Shown here in pieces: positions 24,512-32,902 of a stretch of 51,107 nt of DNA. Every line of letters begins with the position of its first letter. Position 1 is the stretch's first letter. The notes beneath the pieces were generated by a model. It saw only the letters and a program-made list of their open reading frames with translations, did no database searches and was not told the origin of the DNA. A program made the position numbers and the translations under genes. Origin of the DNA: a virus; the IMG/VR virus record IMGVR_UViG_3300021420_000048, positions 1-51,107 of that record; one strand, 5' to 3'.

Positions 24512-25202
24512 ATTGCTCATTGCTGTGAAGAGCTGTCAACAAGATGCGGATCGCGGCTATCATGACGCGATCTTAGAGACTTGGGGCAAACGACTTTGGG
24601 AAGTAAGTAATGACGCGGATATACTTTTCTTTACGGGGAGTAATCACCCCGGCTTCACGAATTTTTGTATAGCTTATGATCTTCCCGAAACAATCTTAAT
24701 GGATGTTTCCGATGATTATAATAGCTTGCCTTTCAAAACTAGAGAGATACTACGATACGTGCTGGTGCATAGGGATCACGATTACGTTTTTCTCTGCGAC
24801 ACGGATACCTATATCGTCCCTGACCTTCTCCTGAAGTCAGGCTTTGAGCAGTATGATTATTCGGGTCGTTTCGGAAATTCTCCGGCAATTGGTACGATGT
24901 TCCCTTATACTGATGGTCGGGGAATTCACTATGATGCCTGTCATCCTTGGGCCTCCGGCATGGGTTATTTTCTGAGCCGAAAGGCTGCTGAGATTGTAGC
25001 GGATACAGAACCGGATCTATGGGCCGAGGACATGTATGTGGGGGCCTCACTGGGGCCATATATCCAGTCTGGAGAGATTACTGCGGCCAATCTCGACATT
25101 GAGAACAAATGTTTATGGCACTTCCCGAAAAGGCTGTACGGCGGCCATCCATACGATCTTAAATTTGGTTGGATGAAGCAGATGCAGGAACAACACGGAT
25201 GA
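24501..25202 (+). CDS. GT31-like glycosyltransferase (copy 1)
   Basis: LLIAVKSC followed by ILETWGKRL, FLCDTDTYIVPD (DxD metal motif), GMGYFLSRKAAEIV and AEDMYVG match the GT31 (beta-3-glycosyltransferase/Fringe-like) layout. About 233 residues, soluble, no membrane segment. Two related genes lie at 30043 and 32890. Confidence 0.75.
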   Translation: MTTKLLIAVKSCQQDADRGYHDAILETWGKRLWEVSNDADILFFTGSNHPGFTNFCIAYDLPETILMDVSDDYNSLPFKTREILRYVLVHRDHDYVFLCDTDTYIVPDLLLKSGFEQYDYSGRFGNSPAIGTMFPYTDGRGIHYDACHPWASGMGYFLSRKAAEIVADTEPDLWAEDMYVGASLGPYIQSGEITAANLDIENKCLWHFPKRLYGGHPYDLKFGWMKQMQEQHG

Positions 25203-25285
25203 GGTATTTTAAGACTGTGCTTTTACTTTTACTGCTTTTGGATGCTGTGTTGTTTATGGCGCTTATTTTGATTGGGCGAAGATAA
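25199..25285 (+). CDS. Single-span membrane microprotein, 28 aa
   Basis: Start overlaps the transferase stop (ATGA). After MRYFKT it is almost entirely Leu, Val and Ile and ends RR. A single membrane helix. No dedicated ribosome site, so translational coupling is likely. Confidence 0.45.
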   Translation: MRYFKTVLLLLLLLDAVLFMALILIGRR

Positions 25286-25301
25286 CGTAGAAGCAACACG
25301 G

Positions 25302-25400
25302 ATGAAAGAAATAAAACAATTCTTCGGTCCTTGGCTAATAATATTTATTATGCTTATTGTCTATTGGGGCTGCAGGATATTTTTTAGGTACCCCAAATGA
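25302..25400 (+). CDS. Single-span membrane microprotein, 32 aa
   Basis: One hydrophobic helix (PWLIIFIMLIVYWG) with basic ends. The 12 bases CAACACGGATGA around its start repeat exactly those around the start of the preceding microprotein, suggesting duplication. Stop overlaps the next start. Confidence 0.45.
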   Translation: MKEIKQFFGPWLIIFIMLIVYWGCRIFFRYPK

Positions 25401-25516
25401 AAAAAAAAGGAGCTTTAATCATCGGAACCGTAATAGCTATTGGCATCGTTGTGCTAGTGTGCTATGCTGTGGCGATGTTTGTTACAGATCTTCTTTTGTA
25501 TTGGCTGGGATCATGA
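25397..25516 (+). CDS. Single-span membrane microprotein, 39 aa
   Basis: MKKKGALIIG then a long hydrophobic helix. Coupled to the previous stop (ATGA) and to the fucosyltransferase start (ATGA). Third of a chained trio of tiny membrane proteins. Confidence 0.5.
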   Translation: MKKKGALIIGTVIAIGIVVLVCYAVAMFVTDLLLYWLGS

Positions 25517-26259
25517 CTATTGTGCGGCTCACAGGTGGGCTCTGCAACACGATGTTTATGTACGCTTTCGGCCGTTCTTTGTCTGTAAGGAAAAATGTCT
25601 CAGTGGATTTCCACTGGTGTCGGTCAACCTGGGACTATTCTTTGGGAGCCTATAATGTAAAGCCAAATCTAGTCGAGCCGTTTGCGGGGATGAAAGTCTA
25701 CAACGAGAAAAGCACGGCGCACGATCCTGAAGTTCTTAATGCTCCAGAAGAGACATATTTTAAGGGCTACTGGCAATCAGAGAAATATTTCGAAGAAGAC
25801 GTAATCAGGAAAGAGTTAGTGCTGTCTCATCCTACCGAGGAGATGCTTGCTAAAGCCAAAGAAATTCGTAATTATGACAATAGCGTCTTCATCCACGTTC
25901 GGCACGGGGATTATTTGACCACACCGGAGACCAACGCCTACCACGGGGTACTACCGTACGATTACTATATACGGGCGATAGACTACATGCGAACTAAAGT
26001 GACAAACCCTGAGTTTTTCGTCTTCTCCGATGATATCGATTGGTGTAGGACAGTCGGTCTTCCTGGTACTTTCATTAATGCGGGCTTGCACGGTGATCTG
26101 TACCTAATGAGATGCTGTAAACACGCTATTATAGCGAACAGTTCCTATAGTTGGTTTGGGGCGTGGTTGGGAAAGGCTGAGATAGTAATGGTTCCGAAGC
26201 CGTGGTTTAGGGCGACGGCTTCTGGGGATATTATTCCCGAGCGGTGGAAAAGGATTTAG
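25513..26259 (+). CDS. Alpha-1,2-fucosyltransferase-like (GT11)
   Basis: LTGGLCNTMFMYAFGRSL at the start, VFIHVRHGDYL (GDP-fucose binding, HxRxGD) and IANSSYSWFGAWLG are the GT11 signatures. 248 residues with the ATG that overlaps the upstream stop; a longer upstream frame exists but has no signal. It should transfer a GDP-activated deoxyhexose, most likely fucose. Confidence 0.85.
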   Translation: MTIVRLTGGLCNTMFMYAFGRSLSVRKNVSVDFHWCRSTWDYSLGAYNVKPNLVEPFAGMKVYNEKSTAHDPEVLNAPEETYFKGYWQSEKYFEEDVIRKELVLSHPTEEMLAKAKEIRNYDNSVFIHVRHGDYLTTPETNAYHGVLPYDYYIRAIDYMRTKVTNPEFFVFSDDIDWCRTVGLPGTFINAGLHGDLYLMRCCKHAIIANSSYSWFGAWLGKAEIVMVPKPWFRATASGDIIPERWKRI

Positions 26260-26261
26260 GC

Positions 26262-26891
26262 ATGATAACGAATTTAACGGCAGAAGACCTCATAGCCTTT
26301 GAACGTGAAATTGCTGATTTGTTCAACGCCGGCAAGATTCGATCTGTGATCCATCTATACTCAGGTGGTGAAACTGATTTTATTCGAATCTTTCAATCGA
26401 TACGAGAACAGGATTGGGTGTTGTGCGGTTGGCGCTCACACTACCAATGTTTGCTTAAGGGGGTCCCGCCGGATAAGTTAAAAGAAAAGATTATTGCTGG
26501 GCATTCTATTTCCTTGTGCTTTCCAGAGCATCGGATTTTAAGCTCCGGTATCTTTGGCGGCGTTCTGCCGATCACAGTTGGTCTTGGCATGGCGATCAAG
26601 CGTTCCGGCGAAGACGCGAAAGTTAACTGTTTCGTCGGGGACATGGGTGCAGAGAGTGGTATATTTCACGAGTGCGCTAAGTATTCACAGAACCACAATC
26701 TGCCAATTCGTTTTATAGTTGAAGATAATGGTTTATCAGTTTGTAGCGAGACTAAGAAGGTTTGGGCCTTTGACCGGCCTAGTAGTCAAACGGCTCTTAA
26801 TCCTATCCATCCTAATTCAGTTGTAGATTATTTTTCCTATGAGCCCGGCCGATTTCCCCATGCGGGCAGCGGTGTCCGTGTCCCATTTTAA
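26262..26891 (+). CDS. TPP-dependent enzyme, E1 alpha-like subunit
   Basis: The thiamine diphosphate motif GDMGAESGIFHE ... VEDNG (about residues 126-157), preceded by GIFGGVLPITVGLGMA, matches 2-oxoacid dehydrogenase E1 alpha. At 209 residues it is much shorter than the usual 320-360, and ends PHAGSGVRVPF. The partner gene follows immediately. In secondary-metabolite pathways, E1 alpha/beta-like pairs transfer a two-carbon unit to keto-sugars; that use fits this sugar cassette better than central metabolism. Confidence 0.8.
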   Translation: MITNLTAEDLIAFEREIADLFNAGKIRSVIHLYSGGETDFIRIFQSIREQDWVLCGWRSHYQCLLKGVPPDKLKEKIIAGHSISLCFPEHRILSSGIFGGVLPITVGLGMAIKRSGEDAKVNCFVGDMGAESGIFHECAKYSQNHNLPIRFIVEDNGLSVCSETKKVWAFDRPSSQTALNPIHPNSVVDYFSYEPGRFPHAGSGVRVPF

Positions 26892-26892
26892 T

Positions 26893-27423
26893 ATGAAGTA
26901 TCTTGACGAAATCATTCGGTCGATGAATTATCTGGCGGCAGATAATCGTACTCTATTTATCGGGCAGGCCGTTTTGGTTCCTGGAACTATCATGTCGCCG
27001 ACGCTTGTTAATATCCATCCGGGAAAGAGAATAGAATTGCCAGTTGCAGAAGAGATGCAGATGGGAATATCTCTTGGGTTGGCATTAACTGGGATCATAC
27101 CCGTCTCCATTTTCCCGCGTTGGAACTTCATGCTGCTGGCGATCGGTCAATTGGTGAATCACCTAGATAAGATCTCAGAGATGAGTGAAGGCGGTTACCG
27201 ACCAAAAGTAATCATTCGCACTGGTATTGGATCTCGTAGCCCACTCAACCCTGGCCCACAACACTTAGGAGACTATACAGACGCAATGCGGCTAATGTTG
27301 ACCAACATAGAGGTAATTCGCCTAGATCATCCCGATTGGATTTTTCCAGCGTATGAAAAAGCCTTGAATAGAACTGATGGTAAGAGTACAATAGTCGTAG
27401 AGTACGGTGATCTTTGCAAATGA
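26893..27423 (+). CDS. TPP-dependent enzyme, E1 beta / transketolase-like subunit
   Basis: The pyrimidine-binding domain features are PVAEEMQMGISLGLAL with the cofactor Glu, and VNHLDKISEMS. 176 residues: the C-terminal transketolase domain is absent. It starts two bases after the E1 alpha stop with no clear ribosome site, so coupling is expected. The two proteins should make an alpha2beta2-type enzyme. Substrate unknown. Confidence 0.75.
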   Translation: MKYLDEIIRSMNYLAADNRTLFIGQAVLVPGTIMSPTLVNIHPGKRIELPVAEEMQMGISLGLALTGIIPVSIFPRWNFMLLAIGQLVNHLDKISEMSEGGYRPKVIIRTGIGSRSPLNPGPQHLGDYTDAMRLMLTNIEVIRLDHPDWIFPAYEKALNRTDGKSTIVVEYGDLCK

Positions 27424-28427
27424 ATACTGATATCATCTTTGCCGATGCCGCTAGAGTCTTAGAGGCCGTCAACTTTGACTGCTTAGAAGGCAAGACGGTG
27501 CTGATTACCGGAGCGACCGGTTTGCTCGGCACGCATTTCTTGGCCACCTTAGCCTTGCTGAAGAAGCGAGGCATGAACATATATGCATATGCGCACTGTC
27601 ACTCCCATCCTGCTAGCTATACGCAAGAAATTGCTAAAAATAGCAGAATATTGCTTCACTGTCCTATGTCAGCAGATGTTATTATTCATGCTGCCGGCTA
27701 TGCTCAACCGTCTGTTTTCACGGTGGACCGAGCGGAGACTATTCGAATTAACACCGCGTGGACGGAGCAGCTTTTAGGCTATCTTCGACCTGGCGGAAAG
27801 TTTCTTTTTGTTAGTTCTAGTGAAGTTTATAGCGGCTTAACTGGTTTGGTTGATGAGTCTAAAATTGGAACAACAAATCCATACCATCCGCGATCCTGCT
27901 ATATAGAAGGCAAGCGTTGTGGTGAAGCGATCTGTTACGCGCACCGCTTGTCTGGAATTGACGCCAAATCGGCTAGATTGTCCTTGACGTACGGTCCCGG
28001 TGTCCGTAAAGGTGATAAGCGGGCAATGAGTGTATTTATAGAAGAAGCGTTGAGCACAGGTAAAGTCGCTATGAAGTATCTAGGAAAAGAAAGACGAACC
28101 TTTTGTTATGTAAGTGATGCAGTCGAACTGTTGTGGCAAGTATGTTTGCACGGAACTCATCCGATATATAATATCGGGTCTCCTTTGTCTACCTCTATGC
28201 GAGAAATTGCTGATGTTATTGCTATGGAAACTCATTCGGATTTAGATTGCCCAGAAGATTATGAAGAGTTGCTAGGTTCTCCAGAAGGTGCGACGATGGC
28301 TATTGGTTTAGCGGGGTGTGAATTTAATAAGAGCCAATATGGATGGGGCGCAAGCCGATACGTGGAATTCAAAGAAGGGTTGGAGTCTACTATTGAGTGG
28401 CATCGCGGTTTGATGGAGAGTGCATGA
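27420..28427 (+). CDS. NAD-dependent sugar epimerase/dehydratase or reductase (SDR)
   Basis: GATGLLG at residues 31-37 binds the dinucleotide, SSSEVYS carries the catalytic Ser, and Y161-x3-K165 (CYIEGKR) completes the extended-SDR site. Family members oxidise, dehydrate or epimerise nucleotide sugars. Position between the TPP pair and the DegT-family gene places it in the same pathway. Confidence 0.85.
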   Translation: MNTDIIFADAARVLEAVNFDCLEGKTVLITGATGLLGTHFLATLALLKKRGMNIYAYAHCHSHPASYTQEIAKNSRILLHCPMSADVIIHAAGYAQPSVFTVDRAETIRINTAWTEQLLGYLRPGGKFLFVSSSEVYSGLTGLVDESKIGTTNPYHPRSCYIEGKRCGEAICYAHRLSGIDAKSARLSLTYGPGVRKGDKRAMSVFIEEALSTGKVAMKYLGKERRTFCYVSDAVELLWQVCLHGTHPIYNIGSPLSTSMREIADVIAMETHSDLDCPEDYEELLGSPEGATMAIGLAGCEFNKSQYGWGASRYVEFKEGLESTIEWHRGLMESA

Positions 28428-29605
28428 AAAATATTACGTTGGGCCATTTAGACGTTAGTGTTCGTGGAAAAGAATACGTCAACGATGCTTTAAATACTAA
28501 TCGTCTTTCTTACGGTAAGTACACAAAAAAGTTTGAACAACAGTTCGCCGATTTACACGGTTGCAAGCATGGCGTATTCATGGCAAGCGGCACATGCGCC
28601 TTACAAGTCGCGCTAGCGGCATTGAAGGAGGTCCACGGCTACCAAGACGGAGACGAGGTCCTTGTTCCAGCGACAACGTTTATAGCGACTTCCAATATTG
28701 TTATCCAGAATGGGCTAAAACCTGTATTCGTTGATGTCGATCCAGAAACCTATAATATTGATCCATACCAGATTAGTTACAGATTGACTGGCAGAACAAA
28801 AGCGATCATTCCCGTGCATCTTTTCGGCTTGCCTTGTGACTTCAAAATGCTCATGAGTCTTGCTAAGATTTATAGACTTCAGGTTTTAGAAGATTCTTGC
28901 GAAGCTGTTGGCTCAACATTTAATGGCAAACCGGTAGGAAGTTTTGGTGATCTGGCCTGCTTCAGCACATATGTGAATCATCTAGTCGTAGGAGGGGTTG
29001 GTGGTCTGGTTTTGACAAACGACGATCAATTAGCAGAAATCTCCCGTAGCCTGATGGCCCACGGTCGAGATTCAGTGTACACCAATATCGATTCCGATGA
29101 CGGCTTATCTGGTGCAAAACTGCAGAATATTATCGAGCGCCGATTCCGATTTGAGCGTTTAGGGTATTCATATCGGGCGACGGAAATGGAAGCTGCTATC
29201 GCATTATCTGAGCTAGAAAGATACGAAGAGAACGTAGCAATTCGGCGCAGAAATGCTGCTCAGTTGATAAAGCTACTGGAGCCTCTGCGAGACTATATTC
29301 AGTTGCCCGTTATTCCTATAGGTTTAACGCATTCGTACATGATGTTCCCGATTGTTTGTAAACCTGGCGTAGAACGTGATAGACTTTTATTGTTTCTTGA
29401 AGAGCATCAAATAGAAACTAGATATTTATTTCCCTTGCTTTCACAACCGGTATATGCTAAGAGGTATCCCTGCTTAGCGGAGAAATATCCGGTAGCGCAG
29501 CATCTGGCTCAAAGCGGTTTCATGATCGGGATACATCAAGGCTTAGTTGAAGAAGATATAATTTACGTCTCGGACGTAATTCATGAATATTTTGGAGAGG
29601 CTTAA
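28424..29605 (+). CDS. DegT-family PLP enzyme with His for Lys, probable sugar 3-dehydratase
   Basis: 393 residues with the DegT/DnrJ/EryC1 fold: SGTCALQVAL phosphate-binding loop, FVDVDPETYNID, VLEDSCEAVGS with the cofactor Asp, and FSTYVNHLVVGGVGG where the Schiff-base lysine should be. The residue at that position is H186. Replacement of this Lys by His defines the ColD/E1-type 3-dehydratases, which remove the C3 hydroxyl of 4-keto-6-deoxy sugars. So a dehydratase is more likely than an aminotransferase. Coupled to the SDR by ATGA. Confidence 0.8.
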   Translation: MKNITLGHLDVSVRGKEYVNDALNTNRLSYGKYTKKFEQQFADLHGCKHGVFMASGTCALQVALAALKEVHGYQDGDEVLVPATTFIATSNIVIQNGLKPVFVDVDPETYNIDPYQISYRLTGRTKAIIPVHLFGLPCDFKMLMSLAKIYRLQVLEDSCEAVGSTFNGKPVGSFGDLACFSTYVNHLVVGGVGGLVLTNDDQLAEISRSLMAHGRDSVYTNIDSDDGLSGAKLQNIIERRFRFERLGYSYRATEMEAAIALSELERYEENVAIRRRNAAQLIKLLEPLRDYIQLPVIPIGLTHSYMMFPIVCKPGVERDRLLLFLEEHQIETRYLFPLLSQPVYAKRYPCLAEKYPVAQHLAQSGFMIGIHQGLVEEDIIYVSDVIHEYFGEA

Positions 29606-30042
29606 TGTACATTTTTGACATCGACGGCACAATTGCTGACTGCTCGCACAGATTGCATTTTATCCAAAGCCAGCCGAAAGATTGGAAAGCATTTTTCGCT
29701 GCCTGTGTAGACGATAAGCCAATTGTTGAAGTAATCGAGTTAATACGCATATTAAATATTTGCGGTTTCAAAATTATGCTGGTGACAGGACGTAGCGACG
29801 AATGCCGAGATAAAACGTCCGACTGGCTTTATTCAAACGATGTTCCGTACAGCCGTATGTACATGCGTAAAGCTGGTGATCATCGGCCGGATAACGAAGT
29901 AAAGGGAGAACTGCTAGATAAACTTATACACGACTGGCGATCTTTTTCAATTCGCGGTGTGTTCGAAGATCGCAATCAAGTGATAGAGATGTACCGCAAA
30001 CGTGGTTTGCGAGTGTATCAAGTTGCGGACGGGAATTTCTAA
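29605..30042 (+). CDS. HAD-family polynucleotide 3'-phosphatase (PNKP phosphatase-like)
   Basis: D5-x-D7-G-T (FDIDGTIAD), VTGRSDECRDKT, MRKAGDHRPDNEVK and FEDRNQVIEMYRKRG match the phosphatase domain of T4-type polynucleotide kinase/phosphatase. The kinase domain is absent (145 residues). It should remove 3'-phosphates from nucleic-acid ends before ligation. TAATG overlap with the preceding gene. Confidence 0.8.
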   Translation: MYIFDIDGTIADCSHRLHFIQSQPKDWKAFFAACVDDKPIVEVIELIRILNICGFKIMLVTGRSDECRDKTSDWLYSNDVPYSRMYMRKAGDHRPDNEVKGELLDKLIHDWRSFSIRGVFEDRNQVIEMYRKRGLRVYQVADGNF

Positions 30043-30741
30043 ATGAAGACGCTGATCGCCGTAATTTCCTACGACGGTGACGCCTGTAACGGGAACCACC
30101 AAGCTATACGCGATACGTGGGGGAAAGACTGCCACGCTGTCGGCGCTGATCTATTCTTCTTCGTTGGCCGTCGCAGTCGTGAGTTCGTGCCGAAATCGGA
30201 CGAGATTCTCGTTGAGTGGCAGGAACACCGAAAATGCTCGCACGATTGGTGGGTTGATGTTAAGGACTGCTGTGAGGATTACTGGCAAACACCGACGAAA
30301 GCAATCCTTCGTTGGTCGCTTGAAAATGGCTATGATTTTACCTTTATGATTGAAAATGATACATTTTTGATCCCTCAAACATTCATGACATCTGGATGGG
30401 TAGTCTATGATTTCTGCGGCCAATTCGAGCCTACTGATACTCCGCTAGGTGAAAAGACGAAGTACGAGGTTTATGGCGAAAATATTTACCCGTCTCCTGA
30501 GCCTGGAATCGGCTATATCATCTCTAGAAAAGCAGCTAGAATTATCGTGGAGGCACCACTTACCCATCACACCATAGGAGTGTATTCCGGGCAGATGCTC
30601 GGACCTTATATCTCCTCCGGAGAAATTCTTGCTCGCAATATGGACTTAGGTTCTTGGCATTACCGACGAGAAAAGGGAGAAGGCTATCCCGTTGGCAGTA
30701 ATTGGCAGAAGGAGATGTACGAAAAATATGCAAGAGCATAA
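30043..30741 (+). CDS. GT31-like glycosyltransferase (copy 2)
   Basis: Same plan as the genes at 24501 and 32890: AIRDTWGKD, then FMIENDTFLI at the metal-site position, where the usual DTD reads END, and GIGYIISRKAARII. Starts directly after the phosphatase stop. The changed metal motif may alter donor use or activity. Confidence 0.7.
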   Translation: MKTLIAVISYDGDACNGNHQAIRDTWGKDCHAVGADLFFFVGRRSREFVPKSDEILVEWQEHRKCSHDWWVDVKDCCEDYWQTPTKAILRWSLENGYDFTFMIENDTFLIPQTFMTSGWVVYDFCGQFEPTDTPLGEKTKYEVYGENIYPSPEPGIGYIISRKAARIIVEAPLTHHTIGVYSGQMLGPYISSGEILARNMDLGSWHYRREKGEGYPVGSNWQKEMYEKYARA

Positions 30742-30742
30742 A

Positions 30743-31558
30743 ATGTACAAAGCAGTCACTTATGGTAGTTTCCAGATTGACTTGCCAGAATTTACCTGGG
30801 GCGTGAGCGTTTCCGTGGACGTGTTTAACTTCTCTGATCAGTCGCCTTACCGGGTTTATTGGCAGACCGAACCAAACGAGATTCTGAACCACGAAGAGAA
30901 ACTTATCCGGAACAGTGGTTTCTATGATTTAATTTTGTGCTGGAATTCTCAAGTGTTAAGCCAATGCGGCAACGCCGTTCTGTTTCCTCCTGGGGCCGTT
31001 TGGACCCAGGAAAGTGACACATCGCAAAAGAAGTTCGCCATCTCCTATTTGATCAGTTCTAAAACTTTATGCGGTCCTCAGAAGTATCGCCAAGATATAT
31101 TTAATAGTCTCCCAGCGGTCATTGGGCCGTTAGAACTTCCAATTACGAAGTATAAATCGCCTCCTTGGCTTCCGGATAAGCGTAGCATGTTAGTCCCATT
31201 TCAATACAGCATCGTTATGGAAAATGCTATGCAAAATAACTACTTTACGGAAAAACTTAATGATTGTATGGCGACTAAAACGATTCCTATTTATTGGGGG
31301 GCACCGAACATCGGTGAATTTTATAACCCAGAAGGAATTTTATCTTGGGAAGGTACGGGAGATTTGTTTAATCTCCTTGAAAGAATCAATGAAGGCTACT
31401 ATCGGTCTAGGAAAGATGCGATTGAAGAGAACTACCAGCGGGCTTTGAAGTATGCGGATCGAACTGGAAACGTAGCTCGGGCTATTATTGACTCCTGGAC
31501 GCCAAAGATAGCTAGGGTTCACAGTGGGCAGCCAAACGAGAGCGGAGAACGAAGTTGA
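30743..31558 (+). CDS. GT10-like alpha-1,3-fucosyltransferase
   Basis: The C-terminal donor domain has FQYSIVMENAMQNNYFTEKL and KTIPIYWGAPNIGEFYN, the GT10 signature for GDP-fucose. The N-terminal half is the acceptor domain. An in-frame ATG 15 bases upstream is also possible. With the GT11-like gene this gives two fucosyl-type transferases in one island. Confidence 0.8.
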   Translation: MYKAVTYGSFQIDLPEFTWGVSVSVDVFNFSDQSPYRVYWQTEPNEILNHEEKLIRNSGFYDLILCWNSQVLSQCGNAVLFPPGAVWTQESDTSQKKFAISYLISSKTLCGPQKYRQDIFNSLPAVIGPLELPITKYKSPPWLPDKRSMLVPFQYSIVMENAMQNNYFTEKLNDCMATKTIPIYWGAPNIGEFYNPEGILSWEGTGDLFNLLERINEGYYRSRKDAIEENYQRALKYADRTGNVARAIIDSWTPKIARVHSGQPNESGERS

Positions 31559-32337
31559 AAGTTTCAATGGTTATGCCAACTAAGAATAGAGCGAGGTATG
31601 TTCCAATAGCGATACGGTGCTTTTTGCAGCAAACGTATCCCGATAAAGAACTAATTATTATAGATGATGGTTCTGAACTGTTAACTATTCCTAATGATGA
31701 TCGCATTCGATATATAAAGTTAGAAAATAATACACCAACTGGCACAAAGAGAAATATTGGAGTAGAAACAGCTAACGGGGAAATAATAGGAAATTGTGAC
31801 GATGATGACTGGGCATCGTCCTATCGTCTAAGAGATCAAGTTGGAAGACTATTCACAACCGGTAAAGCAGTCACAGGTTATAACTCCACTGTGGTTTATG
31901 ACGAGTCCACAGGCCTGTTATACAAGAATCTAGGAGGACCGCCCTATTTAGCGTCGGGAACAAGTCAATGTTATTGGAAAGAATGGTGGAGGAAAACTGG
32001 GGGGTTTCCCCCCGTAACTTACGGAGAGGATAGCGTATTTTCTAGAACGGCCCGCCTAGCAGACGAGTTAGCAATAGCTGATGTCGGCAAAACAATGATA
32101 GCTAGAAAGCACGCAAATAATACCGACAAGGTTCATGTAGAACGGCTTCAAAAATTGAGTGTAGAGGAGGCCCCGATAGAATTTCTTAGGGCTATTGAAA
32201 ATCCCCTTCCTACTTTAGAGTATATGTATCAAAAAGATATTCAGAGCAATGAGTATGAGCGCGAGGCAGAACGACAGTGTAGTTCTCCGATGATTGATTT
32301 TAAGACTGATTGGATACCTGAAATTCAAGTTAGGTAA
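31555..32337 (+). CDS. Glycosyltransferase family 2
   Basis: VMPTKNRARYVPIAI, LIIIDDGSE, and NCDDDDWA as the DxD region mark a GT2 enzyme; GGFPPVTYGEDSVF holds the probable catalytic acid. A TTG start overlapping the upstream stop is used because the domain begins at once. Confidence 0.8.
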   Translation: MKVSMVMPTKNRARYVPIAIRCFLQQTYPDKELIIIDDGSELLTIPNDDRIRYIKLENNTPTGTKRNIGVETANGEIIGNCDDDDWASSYRLRDQVGRLFTTGKAVTGYNSTVVYDESTGLLYKNLGGPPYLASGTSQCYWKEWWRKTGGFPPVTYGEDSVFSRTARLADELAIADVGKTMIARKHANNTDKVHVERLQKLSVEEAPIEFLRAIENPLPTLEYMYQKDIQSNEYEREAERQCSSPMIDFKTDWIPEIQVR

Positions 32338-32347
32338 TAAGGTTATT

Positions 32348-32902
32348 GTGGATATAGAAAAACGTAGGATTTATATGAAAGCTCGTAATGCAACTCCTAA
32401 AGCTAAAAAACGTAGAAAAGCTTATGCGGCGTTGCCAGAAAATATAGCGCGTATGAGAGAGTACGGTAAAGAGCGCTATAAAAGACCGGGGGTGAAGGAA
32501 CGCAAGAGAGAACTCAGTAGGATTCTTTATAAAAACCCAGAAAAAAGAGTAGATAGAAAAGCTTATCTAAAGGCTAACGATGAAAAACCGCGATATAAAA
32601 ACAGGAGAAAAAGGTACGACGCTAAAATTGAAAACAAAAGAAGGGCTTATATTCGGCTTCTGAAAAGGGTTTATAACGTAACAGTAGAAGAATTTGATGC
32701 CATGCTCATTGAGCAAAACGGCTGCGATGCTATAACTGGCCTTCCTCTAACCGCCGCCGTAATGGATCATGATCACACAACTAATAAAGTTCGAGCCCTT
32801 TTAAATAGGAATACCAACGTTGCTCTGGGTGTATTTGGTGATAATCCGACTTGGCTACGAGCAGCCGCAGACTATGTTGAGAAATACTCATGCGCATCTT
32901 AG
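32348..32902 (+). CDS. Endonuclease VII-like protein lacking zinc cysteines
   Basis: A very basic N-terminal half (many Arg and Lys, likely helical) leads to VMDHDHTTNKVRALL and the NVALG ... AADYVEK end typical of endonuclease VII. The cysteines expected before and after DHDH are missing (CDAIT, LLNRNTN), while DHDH remains. Zinc binding is probably lost. GTG start with an AAGG site. Sits between two glycosyltransferase genes. Confidence 0.75.
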   Translation: MDIEKRRIYMKARNATPKAKKRRKAYAALPENIARMREYGKERYKRPGVKERKRELSRILYKNPEKRVDRKAYLKANDEKPRYKNRRKRYDAKIENKRRAYIRLLKRVYNVTVEEFDAMLIEQNGCDAITGLPLTAAVMDHDHTTNKVRALLNRNTNVALGVFGDNPTWLRAAADYVEKYSCAS

